A stretch of DNA of 57,573 bases from Sphingomonadaceae bacterium (GCA_947476735.1 CANJRZ010000003.1:1-57573); one strand, 5' to 3'; counted from the stretch's first letter, positions 45,267 to 55,358 are shown. Notes: a model not told the origin generated them from the sequence alone. Made by a program: numbers and translations.

Positions 45267-45578
45267 ATGGAAACGCAGAATATTCGTATTCGTCTGAAGG
45301 CTTTTGATCATCGCGTTCTTGATCAGGCCACCGGCGATATTGCAGACACAGCTCGCCGTACCGGTGCGCTCATCCGTGGTCCTATCCCGTTGCCGACCCG
45401 CATTGAGAAATTCACCGTGAACCGCGGCCCGCACATCGACAAGAAGTCGCGCGAGCAGTTCGAGGTTCGCACCTACAAGCGGCTGCTGGACATCGTTCAG
45501 CCCACCCCGCAGACGGTCGACGCACTGATGAAGCTCGATCTTGCAGCGGGTGTTGATGTCGAGATTAAACTGGCCTAA
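45267..45578 (+). CDS. rpsJ: 30S ribosomal protein S10
   Basis: Begins [20 protein letters not shown] and is 103 residues, as in most bacteria. It also acts in Nus antitermination elsewhere. The track start at 45231 adds 12 residues that are not family-like. It joins str to the S10 operon; a 271-bp structured gap follows before rplC. Confidence 0.97.
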   Translation: METQNIRIRLKAFDHRVLDQATGDIADTARRTGALIRGPIPLPTRIEKFTVNRGPHIDKKSREQFEVRTYKRLLDIVQPTPQTVDALMKLDLAAGVDVEIKLA

Positions 45579-45591
45579 GAGGCCGGCTCCG

Positions 45592-45614
45592 CGCGGGATC
45601 GAATCGGTCCCGCG
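45592..45614 (+). terminator. hairpin after rpsJ
   Basis: CGCGGGA (45592-45598) and TCCCGCG (45608-45614) form a perfect 7-bp stem, followed by TTCGTCATTTTCTC. The T content is moderate, so it may be a weak terminator or an attenuator between rpsJ and rplC. Confidence 0.5.
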
Positions 45615-45682
45615 TTCGTCATTTTCTCTCCCACCAGGGTATCTGGCGTGATTGAGGATTGACGGGAAAGATAGGGATACCG

Positions 45683-45750
45683 ACCGGCCTAGCCGGTGCC
45701 CTGGTCCCCGCCTTTTCGCAGTAATGCGGAAAAACCGAGCCCGGGCGGGG
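45683..45750 (+). promoter_or_regulatory. structured leader before rplC
   Basis: Two stem-loops follow each other. The first is ACCGGC CTA GCCGGT (45683-45697). The second has outer arms CCCCGCC (45706-45712) and GGCGGGG (45744-45750) around an inner TTTTCGCA..TGCGGAAAA hairpin. This arrangement, about 100 bases before the rplC ATG, resembles an autoregulatory ribosomal-protein leader, but no known class is recognised. Confidence 0.4.
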
Positions 45751-45849
45751 GCTTTGCTACATTGGGCTGGAAGCTTCGGTTGATGCCGGGGTGTTTTTCG
45801 TTGGCACGCTCGCCGCTAACGCGAGCCTCTGTTGTGGAAGGAACAGATC

Positions 45850-46605
45850 ATGCGCACTGGCGTGATCGCGAAGAAGATGGGGATGACCCGCCTGTTCCAG
45901 GATGATGGCCGGCATGTGCCGGTAACCGTCCTGGCGCTGGAAAATGTTCAGGTCGTCGCTCGTCGCGAACAGGACCGTGACGGCTATGTTGCGGTTCAGC
46001 TCGGCGCCGGCTCGGCCAAGCCCAAGAATCTCACCAAGCCGGAGCGCGGCCATTTCGGCAAGGCCGAGGTCGAGCCCAAGGCTTTCGTAGCTGAATTCCG
46101 CGTCTCGGAAGACGGTCTGCTCGAGGTCGGCGCGGAAATCTCTGCCGATCATTATGTCGCCGGCCAGTTCGTGGACATTCAGGGCAGCACCCAGGGCAAG
46201 GGTTTTCAGGGCGGTATGAAGCGCTGGGGCTTTGGCGGTCTGCGTGCAACCCACGGTGTCTCGGTCTCGCACCGCTCGCTCGGTTCGACCGGCCAGCGCC
46301 AGGATCCGGGCAAGGTCTTCAAGAACAAGAAGATGGCCGGACATATGGGCGACAAGAACCGCACCCAGCAGAATCTCGAAATCGTCCAGACCGACGCCGA
46401 GCGCGGCCTTCTCTTCGTCAAGGGCTCGGTGCCCGGCTCGAAGGGTGGCTGGTTGCTGGTGAAGGACTCGGTGAAGATCGCCGCTCCCAAGGACGCGCCG
46501 TTTCCGGCCGGACTGAAGTCAGCGGCTAACAGCAACAACGCGCCTGCCGAGACGCCTGCGGAAGACACCGCGGCTCCGGATGGCACTGAAGGCCAGGAGG
46601 GCTGA
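45850..46605 (+). CDS. rplC: 50S ribosomal protein L3
   Basis: Early assembly protein of the 50S near the peptidyl transferase centre. Starts [20 protein letters not shown] and keeps the central [21 protein letters not shown] loop. At 251 residues it is about 40 longer than E. coli L3; the extra part is a C-terminal tail rich in Ala, Pro, Glu and Asp. The track start adds six residues before the ATG at 45850. Confidence 0.96.
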   Translation: MRTGVIAKKMGMTRLFQDDGRHVPVTVLALENVQVVARREQDRDGYVAVQLGAGSAKPKNLTKPERGHFGKAEVEPKAFVAEFRVSEDGLLEVGAEISADHYVAGQFVDIQGSTQGKGFQGGMKRWGFGGLRATHGVSVSHRSLGSTGQRQDPGKVFKNKKMAGHMGDKNRTQQNLEIVQTDAERGLLFVKGSVPGSKGGWLLVKDSVKIAAPKDAPFPAGLKSAANSNNAPAETPAEDTAAPDGTEGQEG

Positions 46606-46607
46606 TC

Positions 46608-47234
46608 ATGAAGATCAAGGTTCAGACCCTCGATGCCAAGGCATCTGGCGACATCGAACTCAGCGACGAGATTTTCGCCGTAGAGCCTCGCGCCGATATT
46701 CTTCACCGCGTCGTTACCTGGCAGCTTGAGAAGCGTCGCGGCACAGCCCGCGGTGCCCGCGAGCGTTCGGACGTTGCCCGCACCGGCAAGAAGTTCGGTC
46801 GCCAGAAGGGTGGCGGTACGGCTCGTCATGGCGATCGCCGCGCCCCGATCTTCATCGGCGGCGGCAAGGCTCATGGTCCTCGGGTTCGCGACTTCAATCC
46901 GTCGCTGAACAAAAAGGTCCGCGCGCTCGGCCTCAAGATGGCGCTGTCGGCGAAGGCCAAGGACGGCAAGCTGCTCATCCTCGACACGCTTGCGGTCAAG
47001 GAGTCCAAGACCAAGACGCTGCTCGCGCAGATCGGCAAGCTCGGGTTCGGCAACACCACCCTCGTGATCGATGGCGACATGGTCGACAATGGTTTCGCGC
47101 TGGCGTCTTCGAACATCCCGAAGCTCAACGTGATGCCTGCTGTCGGCGCCAATGTGTACGACATTCTGAAGCATGAAACGCTGGTGCTGACGCGCGCCGC
47201 GGTCGAAAAGCTGGAGGCGCGCTTCAATGGCTAA
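46608..47234 (+). CDS. rplD: 50S ribosomal protein L4
   Basis: Lines the exit tunnel. The 208-residue product has the basic loop [21 protein letters not shown] and is followed by rplW with an eight-base overlap. In E. coli L4 controls S10 transcription through a leader; the leader here (before rplC) is different in position. Confidence 0.96.
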   Translation: MKIKVQTLDAKASGDIELSDEIFAVEPRADILHRVVTWQLEKRRGTARGARERSDVARTGKKFGRQKGGGTARHGDRRAPIFIGGGKAHGPRVRDFNPSLNKKVRALGLKMALSAKAKDGKLLILDTLAVKESKTKTLLAQIGKLGFGNTTLVIDGDMVDNGFALASSNIPKLNVMPAVGANVYDILKHETLVLTRAAVEKLEARFNG

Positions 47235-47538
47235 GAAGGACGGCGTGGTGGACAACCGCCACTATGACGTGGTGCTCAAGCCCCACATCACCGAAAAGAC
47301 GACGTTGCTCTCCGAGCACAACGCCGTGGTTTTTCAGGTTGCCGGCGATGCCAGCAAGCCTGAGATCAAGGCTGCGGTCGAAGCGCTGTTCAACGTCAAG
47401 GTGACCGGCGTGAACACGATGGTCGCGAAGGGCAAGACGAAGCGCTGGAAGGGCACACCCTACAAGCGCTCCGACATGAAGAAAGCGATCGTGACGCTGG
47501 CCGAAGGCCAGTCCATCGACGTGACGACAGGAATCTGA
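47227..47538 (+). CDS. rplW: 50S ribosomal protein L23
   Basis: Tunnel-exit protein that docks signal recognition particle and trigger factor. The 103-residue product contains [20 protein letters not shown] and [20 protein letters not shown]. It overlaps rplD by eight bases and ends four bases before rplB. Confidence 0.96.
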   Translation: MAKKDGVVDNRHYDVVLKPHITEKTTLLSEHNAVVFQVAGDASKPEIKAAVEALFNVKVTGVNTMVAKGKTKRWKGTPYKRSDMKKAIVTLAEGQSIDVTTGI

Positions 47539-47542
47539 CGCC

Positions 47543-48379
47543 ATGGCGCTGAAGCATTATAACCCGACGAGCCCGGCCCGCCGCGGCCTTATCCTCGTCG
47601 ACAAATCTGCACTGCACAAGGGCAAGCCCGTTAAGGCGCTGACCGAAGGCAAGCGCAAGAGCGGCGGCCGCAACAATCAGGGCCACGCGACCGCGCGTGG
47701 CATCGCGGGCGGCCACAAGCAGAAGTATCGGATCATCGACTTCAAGCGTCGCAAGTGGGATCAGCCTGCGACCGTCGAGCATCTCGAATATGACCCGAAC
47801 CGCTCGGCATTCATTGCGCTGGTCAAGTATGAGGATGGCGAACTCGCCTACATCATCGCGCCGCAACGCCTGACCACCGGTGATGTCGTCGTCGCCGCGA
47901 AAAAGACCGATACCAAGCCGGGCAATGCGATGGAAATCGGCCAGGCTCCAGTCGGCACGATCGTCCACAATGTCGAAATGAAGCCCGGCAAGGGTGGTCA
48001 GATCGCGCGCGCCGCTGGCACTTATGTGCAGATCGTTGGCCGTGACAAGGGCATGGTGATGGTTCGTCTGAACTCGGGCGAACAGCGCTATATCCGGTCG
48101 GACTGCATGTGCACGGTCGGCGCAGTGTCAAACCCTGACAACGCCAACCAGAACCTCGCCAAGGCGGGCCGCAACCGCTGGCTTGGCAAGCGACCGCTCA
48201 CCCGCGGTGTCGCCAAGAACCCGGTCGATCACCCCCATGGCGGTGGTGAAGGCCGGACCTCCGGCGGTCGCCACCCGGTTACCCCCTGGGGCAAGCCGAC
48301 TAAGGGTGCCCGGACCCGCCATAACAAGGCCACCGACAAGTTCATCATCCGTTCGCGTCACGCGAAGAAGAAGAGGTAA
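47543..48379 (+). CDS. rplB: 50S ribosomal protein L2
   Basis: Subunit-association protein near the peptidyl transferase centre. Starts [20 protein letters not shown]; the conserved [21 protein letters not shown] segment holds the key His. Length 278 is normal. Confidence 0.97.
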   Translation: MALKHYNPTSPARRGLILVDKSALHKGKPVKALTEGKRKSGGRNNQGHATARGIAGGHKQKYRIIDFKRRKWDQPATVEHLEYDPNRSAFIALVKYEDGELAYIIAPQRLTTGDVVVAAKKTDTKPGNAMEIGQAPVGTIVHNVEMKPGKGGQIARAAGTYVQIVGRDKGMVMVRLNSGEQRYIRSDCMCTVGAVSNPDNANQNLAKAGRNRWLGKRPLTRGVAKNPVDHPHGGGEGRTSGGRHPVTPWGKPTKGARTRHNKATDKFIIRSRHAKKKR

Positions 48380-48382
48380 TCC

Positions 48383-48655
48383 ATGGCCCGTTCCGTCTGG
48401 AAAGGTCCGTTCGTCGATCTCCACCTTCTCAAGAAGGCGGAAGGCGCTCAGGACAGTGGCGCTCGTGCCCCGATCAAGACCTGGTCGCGTCGTTCGACGA
48501 TCTTGCCGCAGTTCGTTGGGCTCACGTTCAACGTCTACAACGGTCGCAAGTTCGTGCCGGTCTCGGTCAATGAGGACATGGTCGGTCACAAGCTGGGTGA
48601 GTTCGCGCCGACGCGTTACTTCCCCGGACACGCCGACAAGAAGGGTAAGCGCTGA
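48383..48655 (+). CDS. rpsS: 30S ribosomal protein S19
   Basis: Forms the head with S13. [20 protein letters not shown] and [20 protein letters not shown] are typical; 90 residues. Its stop shares a base with the rplV start. Confidence 0.97.
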   Translation: MARSVWKGPFVDLHLLKKAEGAQDSGARAPIKTWSRRSTILPQFVGLTFNVYNGRKFVPVSVNEDMVGHKLGEFAPTRYFPGHADKKGKR

Positions 48656-49038
48656 TGTCGAAGCCCGCATCCCCGCGCAAGGTCGGTGACAAGGAGGCCC
48701 TTGCGGTCGCCACCACCGTCCGCGGCAGCCCGCAGAAGCTCAATCTCGTCGCGGCGCTGATCCGCGGCAAGAAGGTCGGCGACGCGCTCAATATCCTGAC
48801 CTTCTCCAAGAAGGGCATGGCCATTGACGTCCGCAAGGTGCTGGCCTCGGCCATTGCGAATGCCGAAAACAACCACAATCTCGACGTCGACGCGCTCGTC
48901 GTGAAGGAAGCTTCGGTCGGCAAGTCGATCGTTATGAAGCGCTTCGCTACTCGCGGCCGCGGCAAGTCGACCCGCATCATCAAGCCGTTCGCGCGTCTTC
49001 GCGTCGTCGTGCGCGAGCAGCAGGAAGAGGCTGAATAA
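48655..49038 (+). CDS. rplV: 50S ribosomal protein L22
   Basis: Contributes the beta-hairpin of the exit tunnel, with [21 protein letters not shown] at the tip region and the usual [20 protein letters not shown] helix. It is 127 residues and starts one base into the rpsS stop (TGATG). Confidence 0.96.
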   Translation: MSKPASPRKVGDKEALAVATTVRGSPQKLNLVAALIRGKKVGDALNILTFSKKGMAIDVRKVLASAIANAENNHNLDVDALVVKEASVGKSIVMKRFATRGRGKSTRIIKPFARLRVVVREQQEEAE

Positions 49039-49039
49039 T

Positions 49040-49735
49040 ATGGGTCAGAAGTCCAACCCGATCGGTATGCGGTTGCAGATCAACCGTACCTGGGACAGCC
49101 GCTGGTACGCCGACGGCGCCGATTATGGTCGTCTGCTGCTCGAGGATCTCAAGATCCGCAAGCACATCATGAAGACCATCCCGCAGGCCGCGATCTCCAA
49201 GGTCGTGATCGAGCGTCCCGCCAAGCTGTGCCGCATCTCGGTCTATGCCGCTCGTCCCGGTGTCATCATCGGCAAGAAGGGCGCCGACATCGAGAAACTT
49301 CGCCGCACGCTTGGTAAAATGACCTCGTCGGAAGTCTCGCTGAACATCGTCGAGATCCGCAAGCCCGAGATCGACTCGAAGCTCGTGGCGCAGGGCGTCG
49401 CCGATCAGCTCGAGCGTCGCATCGCTTTCCGCCGCGCCATGAAGCGCGCGGTTCAGTCGGCGCTGCGCCTCGGTGCGGAAGGCATCCGAATCACCTGTGC
49501 AGGCCGACTCGGCGGCGCGGAGATCGCGCGGACGGAATGGTATCGCGAGGGTCGTGTGCCGCTGCACACGCTGCGCGCAAATGTCGACTATGCCGAAGCC
49601 GAAGCCCACACCGCCTACGGCGTGTGCGGTATCAAGGTCTGGATCTTCAAGGGTGAAATCCTTGGTCACGATCCGATGGCTCAGGACCGGCTCATGATGG
49701 AAGCTCAGACGTCGGGGGTCCGGCCGGCGCGCTAA
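49040..49735 (+). CDS. rpsC: 30S ribosomal protein S3
   Basis: mRNA-entry protein with a KH domain; the [18 protein letters not shown] motif is the KH loop. The 231-residue product starts [21 protein letters not shown] small AAGGGG..CCCCTT hairpin overlaps its stop codon, before rplP. Confidence 0.97.
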   Translation: MGQKSNPIGMRLQINRTWDSRWYADGADYGRLLLEDLKIRKHIMKTIPQAAISKVVIERPAKLCRISVYAARPGVIIGKKGADIEKLRRTLGKMTSSEVSLNIVEIRKPEIDSKLVAQGVADQLERRIAFRRAMKRAVQSALRLGAEGIRITCAGRLGGAEIARTEWYREGRVPLHTLRANVDYAEAEAHTAYGVCGIKVWIFKGEILGHDPMAQDRLMMEAQTSGVRPAR

Positions 49736-49797
49736 GGGGTCTCCCCTTACTGCGTCGCCTGATCGACCGGACAATCGGTGTCAGAAGGCGATAGAAA

Positions 49798-50229
49798 ATG
49801 CTGCAACCAAAGCGCACCAAATTCCGCAAGGCCCATAAGGGCCGCATCCATGGCAACGCGCCCGGCGGCGCGACGCTGAACTTCGGCGCGTTCGGCCTCA
49901 AGGCCCTCGAGCCGGACCGGATCACTGCGCGTCAGATTGAGGCGGCCCGCCGCGCGATCACCCGGCACATCAAGCGCCAGGGGCGCTTGTGGATCCGCAT
50001 CTTCCCGGACGTTCCGGTTTCGTCGAAGCCGGCCGAAGTCCGCATGGGCTCGGGTAAGGGTTCGCCCGAATTCTGGGCCGCCCGGGTCAAGCCCGGCCGC
50101 ATCCTGTTCGAGCTGGACGGCGTTCCCGGCCCGCTTGCCCGCGTCGCTTTCGAGCGCGCGATGGAGAAGCTTCCGATCAAGACCAAGGTGGTCGCTCGCT
50201 TCGGCGAGTCCATCTACGAGGACGCATAA
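49798..50229 (+). CDS. rplP: 50S ribosomal protein L16
   Basis: Helps place tRNA in the A and P sites. Starts [20 protein letters not shown] and is 143 residues; [20 protein letters not shown] is the conserved core. One base separates it from rpmC. Confidence 0.97.
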   Translation: MLQPKRTKFRKAHKGRIHGNAPGGATLNFGAFGLKALEPDRITARQIEAARRAITRHIKRQGRLWIRIFPDVPVSSKPAEVRMGSGKGSPEFWAARVKPGRILFELDGVPGPLARVAFERAMEKLPIKTKVVARFGESIYEDA

Positions 50230-50230
50230 G

Positions 50231-50434
50231 ATGGCCAAGATTGCCGATCTCACTACCAAGACCGACGATCAGCTGTCCCAGGACCTGGGTGAGCTGAAGC
50301 GGGAGCAGTTCAACCTGCGCTTCCAGGCTGCGACCAACCAGCTCGAGAAGCCGAGCCGCGTGCGTGAGGTCCGCCGGACCATCGCGCAGATCAAGACCCT
50401 GCAGACGCAGCGCTCCGCTGCGGCCGCGAAGTAA
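50231..50434 (+). CDS. rpmC: 50S ribosomal protein L29
   Basis: Exit-tunnel protein of 67 residues, [20 protein letters not shown] then [20 protein letters not shown]. The track frame extends far upstream into rplP; the ATG at 50231 is the real start. Confidence 0.95.
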   Translation: MAKIADLTTKTDDQLSQDLGELKREQFNLRFQAATNQLEKPSRVREVRRTIAQIKTLQTQRSAAAAK

Positions 50435-50446
50435 GGAGCGCCAGCC

Positions 50447-50707
50447 ATGCCGAAGCGCGTGCTGACCGGAACGGTGGTCTCCGACAAGACCGACAAGACC
50501 GTGGTTGTGAAAGTCGAACGGCGCGTGAAGCACGCGTTGTATGGCAAGATCATCAAGCGGTCGAAGAAGTATCACGCCCATGACGAAGCCAATGAGTTTC
50601 GTGAGGGCGAGACGGTGCGGATCGAAGAGACCAAGCCGATTTCGAAGCTCAAGACGTGGAAGGTGATCGAGCGGGTTGATACCCACGCGACGCCGTCCCA
50701 CGTTTGA
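50447..50707 (+). CDS. rpsQ: 30S ribosomal protein S17
   Basis: OB-fold rRNA-binding protein of 86 residues. [20 protein letters not shown] and [20 protein letters not shown] are family blocks. Confidence 0.96.
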   Translation: MPKRVLTGTVVSDKTDKTVVVKVERRVKHALYGKIIKRSKKYHAHDEANEFREGETVRIEETKPISKLKTWKVIERVDTHATPSHV

Positions 50708-50727
50708 TTAGTGGAAGGGTCTGAACA

Positions 50728-51099
50728 ATGATCCAGATGCAGACGAACCTCGACGTCGCAGACAACAGCGGCGCGAAGAGGGTGCAGTGCATCAAGGTGC
50801 TGGGCGGTTCGAAGCGTCGTTTTGCGACCGTAGGCGACGTCATCGTCGTCTCGATCAAGGAAGCGGCGCCGCGCGGCAAGGTGAAGAAGGGTGACGTGCA
50901 CCGCGCGGTCATCGTTCGTACCGCAAAGGACATCCATCGTCCGGATGGTTCGACGATCCGTTTCGATGGTAATGCCGCCGTTCTGATCAACAAGAACAGC
51001 GGTGAACCGATCGGTACCCGCATCTTTGGCCCGGTGGTCCGCGAGCTCCGTGCCAAGAACCATATGAAGATCATCTCGCTCGCGCCTGAGGTGCTGTAA
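50728..51099 (+). CDS. rplN: 50S ribosomal protein L14
   Basis: Subunit-interface protein of 123 residues that starts [20 protein letters not shown]. It ends with a one-base overlap with rplX (ATG inside TAATG). First gene of the classical spc part. Confidence 0.97.
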
Positions 51100-51416
51100 T
51101 GTCCGCGCTGAAGATCAAGAAGGGTGACCGCGTCGTCGTCCTGTCCGGTAAGGACAAGGGGAAGACCGGAGATGTCACCAGGTCCTTCCCGAAAGACGGC
51201 AAGGTGATCGTGTCGGGGATCAATATCGCCACGCGTCATCGTAAGGCTAGCCAGGCGAACCCGCAGGGTGGGCTCGAGCGGATCGAAGCGCCGTTGCATG
51301 TCTCCAAGGTCGCGATCGCGACCGCGGACGGCAAGCCGTCGCGCGTTCGGTTCGAGATCAAGGATGGCAAGAAAGTCCGCGTCGCGGTCAAGACCGGGGA
51401 GACGATCAATGGCTGA
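51099..51416 (+). CDS. rplX: 50S ribosomal protein L24
   Basis: Early 50S assembly initiator, 105 residues, with the KOW motif [20 protein letters not shown]. It overlaps rplN by one base and rplE by eight. Confidence 0.96.
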   Translation: MSALKIKKGDRVVVLSGKDKGKTGDVTRSFPKDGKVIVSGINIATRHRKASQANPQGGLERIEAPLHVSKVAIATADGKPSRVRFEIKDGKKVRVAVKTGETING

Positions 51417-51990
51417 TGCCTACACGCCGCGGGCCAAGAAGCTGTATGACGACAAGATCGTCGCGGCGATGACCGAGAAGTTCGGTTACAAGAACCGCTT
51501 GGAAGTACCGAAAGTCACCAAGATCGTCCTGAACATGGGCGTCGGTGAGGCGACCCAGGACAAGAAAAAGGTCGAGCAGGCCGCTCAGGAGATGACGAAG
51601 ATTGCCGGCCAGCGGGCGGTGATCACCAAGGCGAAGAAGTCTATCGCGCAGTTCAAGCTGCGCGAGGGCATGCCGATCGGTGCGAAGGTTACCCTCCGTC
51701 GCGAGCGCATGTACGAGTTCCTGGACCGGTTCGTCACTATCGCGCTTCCTCGCGTCCGCGACTTTCGTGGTCTCAATCCCAAGTCGTTCGACGGCCGCGG
51801 CAACTATGCCACGGGCCTGAAGGAACAGCTGATCTTCCCGGAGATTAGCTATGACTCGGTAGACAAGATTCGCGGCATGGATGTCATCATCGCCACCACG
51901 GCGAAGACCGATGATGAGGCGCGTGAGCTGCTTCGTCTCTTCGGCTTCCCCTTCCCGGTGGAAAATCAGGATCAGAAGCAGGCCGCGTAA
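51409..51990 (+). CDS. rplE: 50S ribosomal protein L5
   Basis: 5S rRNA and P-site tRNA contact protein of 193 residues. The start at 51409 ([16 protein letters not shown]) overlaps the rplX end; the track ORF begins inside rplX in another frame. [16 protein letters not shown] is typical. Confidence 0.96.
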   Translation: MADAYTPRAKKLYDDKIVAAMTEKFGYKNRLEVPKVTKIVLNMGVGEATQDKKKVEQAAQEMTKIAGQRAVITKAKKSIAQFKLREGMPIGAKVTLRRERMYEFLDRFVTIALPRVRDFRGLNPKSFDGRGNYATGLKEQLIFPEISYDSVDKIRGMDVIIATTAKTDDEARELLRLFGFPFPVENQDQKQAA

Positions 51991-52022
51991 GCGGTCTGCC
52001 GGATAAAGGAAGAACTTAAGTC

Positions 52023-52328
52023 ATGGCGAAACTGAGTTCGATCAACAAGAACGAGAAGCGCAAGAAGCTGGTCAAGGCTTATGCCGGCAAATATGCGCGT
52101 CTCAGGGCGATTGCGGACGATGAAGGCAAGGACGAGACCGAGCGGCTGATCGCTCGCCTCAAGATGGCCGAGATCCCGCGCAACGCGAATCCGACCCGCG
52201 TACGCAACCGTTGCGAAGTGACGGGTCGTCCCCGCGCTTATTATCGCAAGTTCCGGCTTTGCCGTATTCAGCTGCGCGATCTGGCCAACAAGGGTCTGAT
52301 CCCCGGCGTTACGAAGTCGAGCTGGTAA
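52023..52328 (+). CDS. rpsN: 30S ribosomal protein S14 (zinc-free form)
   Basis: Head protein of 101 residues, the longer type without the four-Cys zinc site. The [20 protein letters not shown] end is typical. Confidence 0.96.
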   Translation: MAKLSSINKNEKRKKLVKAYAGKYARLRAIADDEGKDETERLIARLKMAEIPRNANPTRVRNRCEVTGRPRAYYRKFRLCRIQLRDLANKGLIPGVTKSSW

Positions 52329-52339
52329 GGAAGATATAG

Positions 52340-52735
52340 ATGGCTCTGACCGATCCCCTGGGTGATTTGCTCACCCGCATCCGCAACGGGCAACGCGCCC
52401 GCAAGGACAGCGTGGTTTCCCCCGCTTCCAAGCTGCGTGCCCGTGTTCTCGACGTGCTCCAGCGCGAAGGCTACATCCGTGGCTACAGCGAGGAAGATGT
52501 CGCCGGCCACAATGGCTTGCGCATCGAGCTGAAATATTTCGAAGGGCAGCCTGCAATCCAGCACGTTGCCCGCGTCTCCAAGCCGGGCCGCCGCGTTTAT
52601 TCAGGTTCGAAGGACCTGCCGCGCGTCCGCAACGGCCTGGGCATCACCATTGTCTCGACGCCAAAGGGCGTTCTGTCCGACGCGGAAGCGCGCGAACAGA
52701 ATGTTGGCGGCGAGGTTCTCGCGGAGGTCTTCTGA
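52340..52735 (+). CDS. rpsH: 30S ribosomal protein S8
   Basis: Primary 16S rRNA binder of 131 residues; in E. coli S8 represses spc translation. [20 protein letters not shown] and [20 protein letters not shown] are conserved. It overlaps rplF by one base (TGATG). Confidence 0.96.
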   Translation: MALTDPLGDLLTRIRNGQRARKDSVVSPASKLRARVLDVLQREGYIRGYSEEDVAGHNGLRIELKYFEGQPAIQHVARVSKPGRRVYSGSKDLPRVRNGLGITIVSTPKGVLSDAEAREQNVGGEVLAEVF

Positions 52736-53268
52736 TGAGCCGCATAGGTAAGAAGCCGGTCCCGGTGCCGGCGGGTGTCACCGCGACGATCGAGGGCAAG
52801 ACGCTTTCGGTCAAGGGCCCCAAGGGCAGCCTCAGCATGGGCCTGGTCGATGAGGTCACCTATTCTGTCGAGGACGGCCAGATCCAGATCCAGCCGGCCA
52901 ACCAGACGAAGCGGTCGCGCTCCTTCTGGGGCATGCAGCGTACGATGGCGCAGAACCTGGTGACAGGCGTGACCGAGGGTTACACCAAGACCCTCCAGAT
53001 CACCGGCGTCGGCTACCGCGCCAATGTCCAGGGCAAGAATCTGAAGCTGCAGCTCGGCTACAGCCACGATGTCGATTTCGCGATCCCCGAGGGGATCACG
53101 ATCGCAACGCCGGATCAGACGACGGTGAACATCTCTGGCATCGACAAGCAGCAGGTCGGCCAGGTCGCCGCTGAAATCCGCCGCTGGCGCAAGCCCGAGC
53201 CTTATAAGGGCAAGGGTATCAAATATGCCGGCGAGTATATCTTCCGCAAGGAAGGGAAGAAGAAGTAA
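52735..53268 (+). CDS. rplF: 50S ribosomal protein L6
   Basis: Two-domain protein near the factor-binding site. [20 protein letters not shown] starts it and the final [18 protein letters not shown] is conserved. It is 177 residues. Confidence 0.97.
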   Translation: MSRIGKKPVPVPAGVTATIEGKTLSVKGPKGSLSMGLVDEVTYSVEDGQIQIQPANQTKRSRSFWGMQRTMAQNLVTGVTEGYTKTLQITGVGYRANVQGKNLKLQLGYSHDVDFAIPEGITIATPDQTTVNISGIDKQQVGQVAAEIRRWRKPEPYKGKGIKYAGEYIFRKEGKKK

Positions 53269-53624
53269 TGGGCAAGTCTCTCTCTCTCTTCGAGCGCCGC
53301 CGTCGGCGCGTCCGCACTGCGCTCCGTGCCAAGGGCGGCATGCGTCCGCGGTTGTCGATCCATCGCTCGGGCCGGCACATCTATGCCCAGGTGATCGACG
53401 ACGAGGTGGGCCGCACGCTCGCTTCGGCTTCGACTCTCGACAAGGATCTGCAGGGCAAGACCGGTGCCACCGCCGAGGCTGCGGCCACGGTCGGCAAGGT
53501 CGTTGCCGAGCGCGCCAAGGCCGCGGGCATCACCAAGGTGGTGTTCGATCGCGGTGGCTTCCTGTTCCATGGCCGCGTCAAAGCGCTGGCTGATGCTGCC
53601 CGCGAAGGCGGATTGGAGTTCTAA
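53268..53624 (+). CDS. rplR: 50S ribosomal protein L18
   Basis: 5S rRNA binder of 118 residues. [20 protein letters not shown] and [20 protein letters not shown] are the family marks. One-base overlaps join it to both neighbours. Confidence 0.96.
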   Translation: MGKSLSLFERRRRRVRTALRAKGGMRPRLSIHRSGRHIYAQVIDDEVGRTLASASTLDKDLQGKTGATAEAAATVGKVVAERAKAAGITKVVFDRGGFLFHGRVKALADAAREGGLEF

Positions 53625-54356
53625 ATGGCTGACGAAACCGAAATCCAGGCGGCTGCGCCTGCTGAAGCCATTCCCGGCGGCGAACCTCAGGGCGAACGCC
53701 GCGGTCGCGGCGGCCGTGGCCGTGGCGGCGGTGGCGGTAACGATCGTGGCGGCGGCCGTGGCCGTGACGGCAACAATCGTGGCCGTCGTGACGATCGCAA
53801 CAAGGGCGGCGAGGATCAGGGCGAAGAACTGATCGAGAAGTTGGTCCACATCAACCGCGTCTCGAAGACGGTGAAGGGCGGCAAGCGCTTCGGCTTTGCG
53901 GCGCTGGTCGTCGTCGGCGATGGCAAGGGCCGTTCCGGCTTCGGCCATGGCAAGGCGCGCGAAGTGCCCGAGGCGATCGCCAAGGCGACCGCCGCTGCCA
54001 AGAAAGCGATGATCCGCGTGCCGCTTCGCGAGGGCCGGACGCTTCACCATGACGGGAATGGCCATTTCGGAGCCGGCCGCGTCACGCTTCGCACCGCACC
54101 TCCGGGTACTGGCATCATCGCCGGCGGACCGATGCGCGCTATCTTCGAGAGCCTGGGTGTTCATGACGTGGTGACCAAGTCGGTCGGTACCTCGAACCCC
54201 TACAACATGATCCGGGCGACTTTTGAGGCGCTCAAGGAACAGACTTCGCCCAAGTCGGTATCGCAGCGCCGCGGCAAGAAGATCGCCGACCTTCTGGGTC
54301 GCGGCGGTGTTTCGGCTCCGGTTGCCGAGGCCGAAGCCGCGGCGATCACGGAGTAA
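53625..54356 (+). CDS. rpsE: 30S ribosomal protein S5 with Gly/Arg-rich N-terminus
   Basis: Accuracy and mRNA-entry protein. The last about 165 residues are standard S5 ([20 protein letters not shown] onward). The first about 70 residues are an added, low-complexity part with [20 protein letters not shown], an RGG-like basic stretch, preceded by an acidic segment ([19 protein letters not shown]). The total of 243 is therefore well over the E. coli length (167). This extension may contact rRNA or mRNA near the entry channel. Confidence 0.96.
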   Translation: MADETEIQAAAPAEAIPGGEPQGERRGRGGRGRGGGGGNDRGGGRGRDGNNRGRRDDRNKGGEDQGEELIEKLVHINRVSKTVKGGKRFGFAALVVVGDGKGRSGFGHGKAREVPEAIAKATAAAKKAMIRVPLREGRTLHHDGNGHFGAGRVTLRTAPPGTGIIAGGPMRAIFESLGVHDVVTKSVGTSNPYNMIRATFEALKEQTSPKSVSQRRGKKIADLLGRGGVSAPVAEAEAAAITE

Positions 54357-54362
54357 TTGATC

Positions 54363-54548
54363 ATGTCTGCCAAGACCATCAAAGTGACTCAGACCGGTTC
54401 GCCGATCCGGCGTCCCACCGATCAGCGCGCAACGCTGATCGGTCTCGGGCTGAACAAGATGCACAGGACCCGCGAGCTTCCTGACACGCCCGAAGTGCGT
54501 GGCATGATCGCCAAGGTCCAGCATATGGTGAAGGTGAACGAGGCGTAA
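54363..54548 (+). CDS. rpmD: 50S ribosomal protein L30
   Basis: Small 50S protein of 61 residues, [20 protein letters not shown] and [20 protein letters not shown]. The track starts two codons early at a TTG; ATG at 54363 is better. Confidence 0.94.
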   Translation: MSAKTIKVTQTGSPIRRPTDQRATLIGLGLNKMHRTRELPDTPEVRGMIAKVQHMVKVNEA

Positions 54549-54557
54549 GCCTCGGAC

Positions 54558-54657
54558 ATCCTGCCCTGGGTCAGGATCTCCGCCGCGGAGGACTATCCGC
54601 GGGCATAAGGCCCTGGCTTTTACCGGGGCTGCGGCATGATCGTAATGGTGCGACCAT
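54558..54657 (+). promoter_or_regulatory. structured spacer between rpmD and rplO
   Basis: Three short perfect stems in about 100 bases: ATCCTG (54558-54563) with CAGGAT (54572-54577); CTCCG with CGGAG (54578-54590); and ATGGT with ACCAT (54645-54657), the last ending about 37 bases before the rplO ATG. In a tightly packed operon a 145-bp gap with such structure suggests a regulatory or processing role. Confidence 0.4.
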
Positions 54658-54693
54658 GCCATGCGCGACAAAAGCGAAAGCGAGTGCAGGACA

Positions 54694-55248
54694 ATGAAAC
54701 TCAACGAACTTCGTGACAATGCCGGCGCCCGCAAGGGTCGGGTCCGCGTCGGACGCGGCATCGGCTCGGGCCTGGGCAAGACTGCCGGACGTGGCCAGAA
54801 GGGCCAGACGAGCCGCTCGGGCGTCTCGATCAATGGTTTCGAAGGCGGCCAGATGCCGCTCCACATGCGGCTGCCAAAGCGCGGCTTCAATAACATCTTC
54901 GCCAAGGATCATGCCGAGGTAAATCTCGGTACGATCCAGAAACTGGTCGATGCCAAGAAGCTCGATGCCAAGGGTCTGATCGATCACGATGCGCTCAAGG
55001 CGGCCGGCGTGGCGCGCGGCGGCAAGGACGGCGTGCGAATCCTGGGCAAGGGTGAACTGACCGCGAAGCTGTCATTCAAGGTCGCTGGCGTTTCGGCGGG
55101 TGCCAAGGCCGCGATCGAAAAGGCCGGTGGTTCGGTCGAGGTGATCGAGGTGGTCGCTGCCGCGGACAAGGCCAAAGCCAAGCACCGGACAGTCCAAAAG
55201 GCGCGCGCTGCCGACAAGGAAGCCAAGAAGGCCGCTGCCAAGGCCTGA
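54694..55248 (+). CDS. rplO: 50S ribosomal protein L15
   Basis: Late 50S assembly protein. [20 protein letters not shown] and [20 protein letters not shown] are typical. The 184-residue product has an Ala/Lys-rich C-terminal extension ([20 protein letters not shown]) past the usual end. The track's 54661 start adds 11 residues not seen in the family. Confidence 0.95.
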   Translation: MKLNELRDNAGARKGRVRVGRGIGSGLGKTAGRGQKGQTSRSGVSINGFEGGQMPLHMRLPKRGFNNIFAKDHAEVNLGTIQKLVDAKKLDAKGLIDHDALKAAGVARGGKDGVRILGKGELTAKLSFKVAGVSAGAKAAIEKAGGSVEVIEVVAAADKAKAKHRTVQKARAADKEAKKAAAKA

Positions 55249-55269
55249 CGCCGCTCATCGCTTTGGGCT

Positions 55270-55297
55270 TAGACAAGCCGGAAGCACACACTATATG
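55270..55297 (+). promoter_or_regulatory. possible promoter of secY-adk
   Basis: TAGACA (55270-55275) and TATATG (55292-55297) are 16 bp apart. The predicted start falls at or just before a terminator-shaped hairpin, as at argD. It would give secY-adk a transcript of its own. Confidence 0.45.
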
Positions 55298-55299
55298 AG

Positions 55300-55341
55300 G
55301 CGGCGGCGGGACCGATGAGGTTCTTCCGCCGCTTTTATTTT
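55300..55341 (+). terminator. terminator-shaped hairpin in secY leader
   Basis: GCGGCGG (55300-55306, or the overlapping register 55303-55309) pairs with CCGCCGC (55326-55332), followed by TTTTATTTT. It lies between rplO and secY, about 20 bases before the secY ATG. It could limit readthrough from rplO or act as a leader hairpin for the local promoter. Confidence 0.6.
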
Positions 55342-55358
55342 CGGGGTCAGAAATCAAC

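Noticed and set aside
53202-54905. 567-codon minus-strand ORF opposite rplR-rpsE-rpmD
   Set aside because: Antisense to well-defined ribosomal genes; the long Ala/Thr/Val run is the reverse of the Gly/Arg-rich part of S5.
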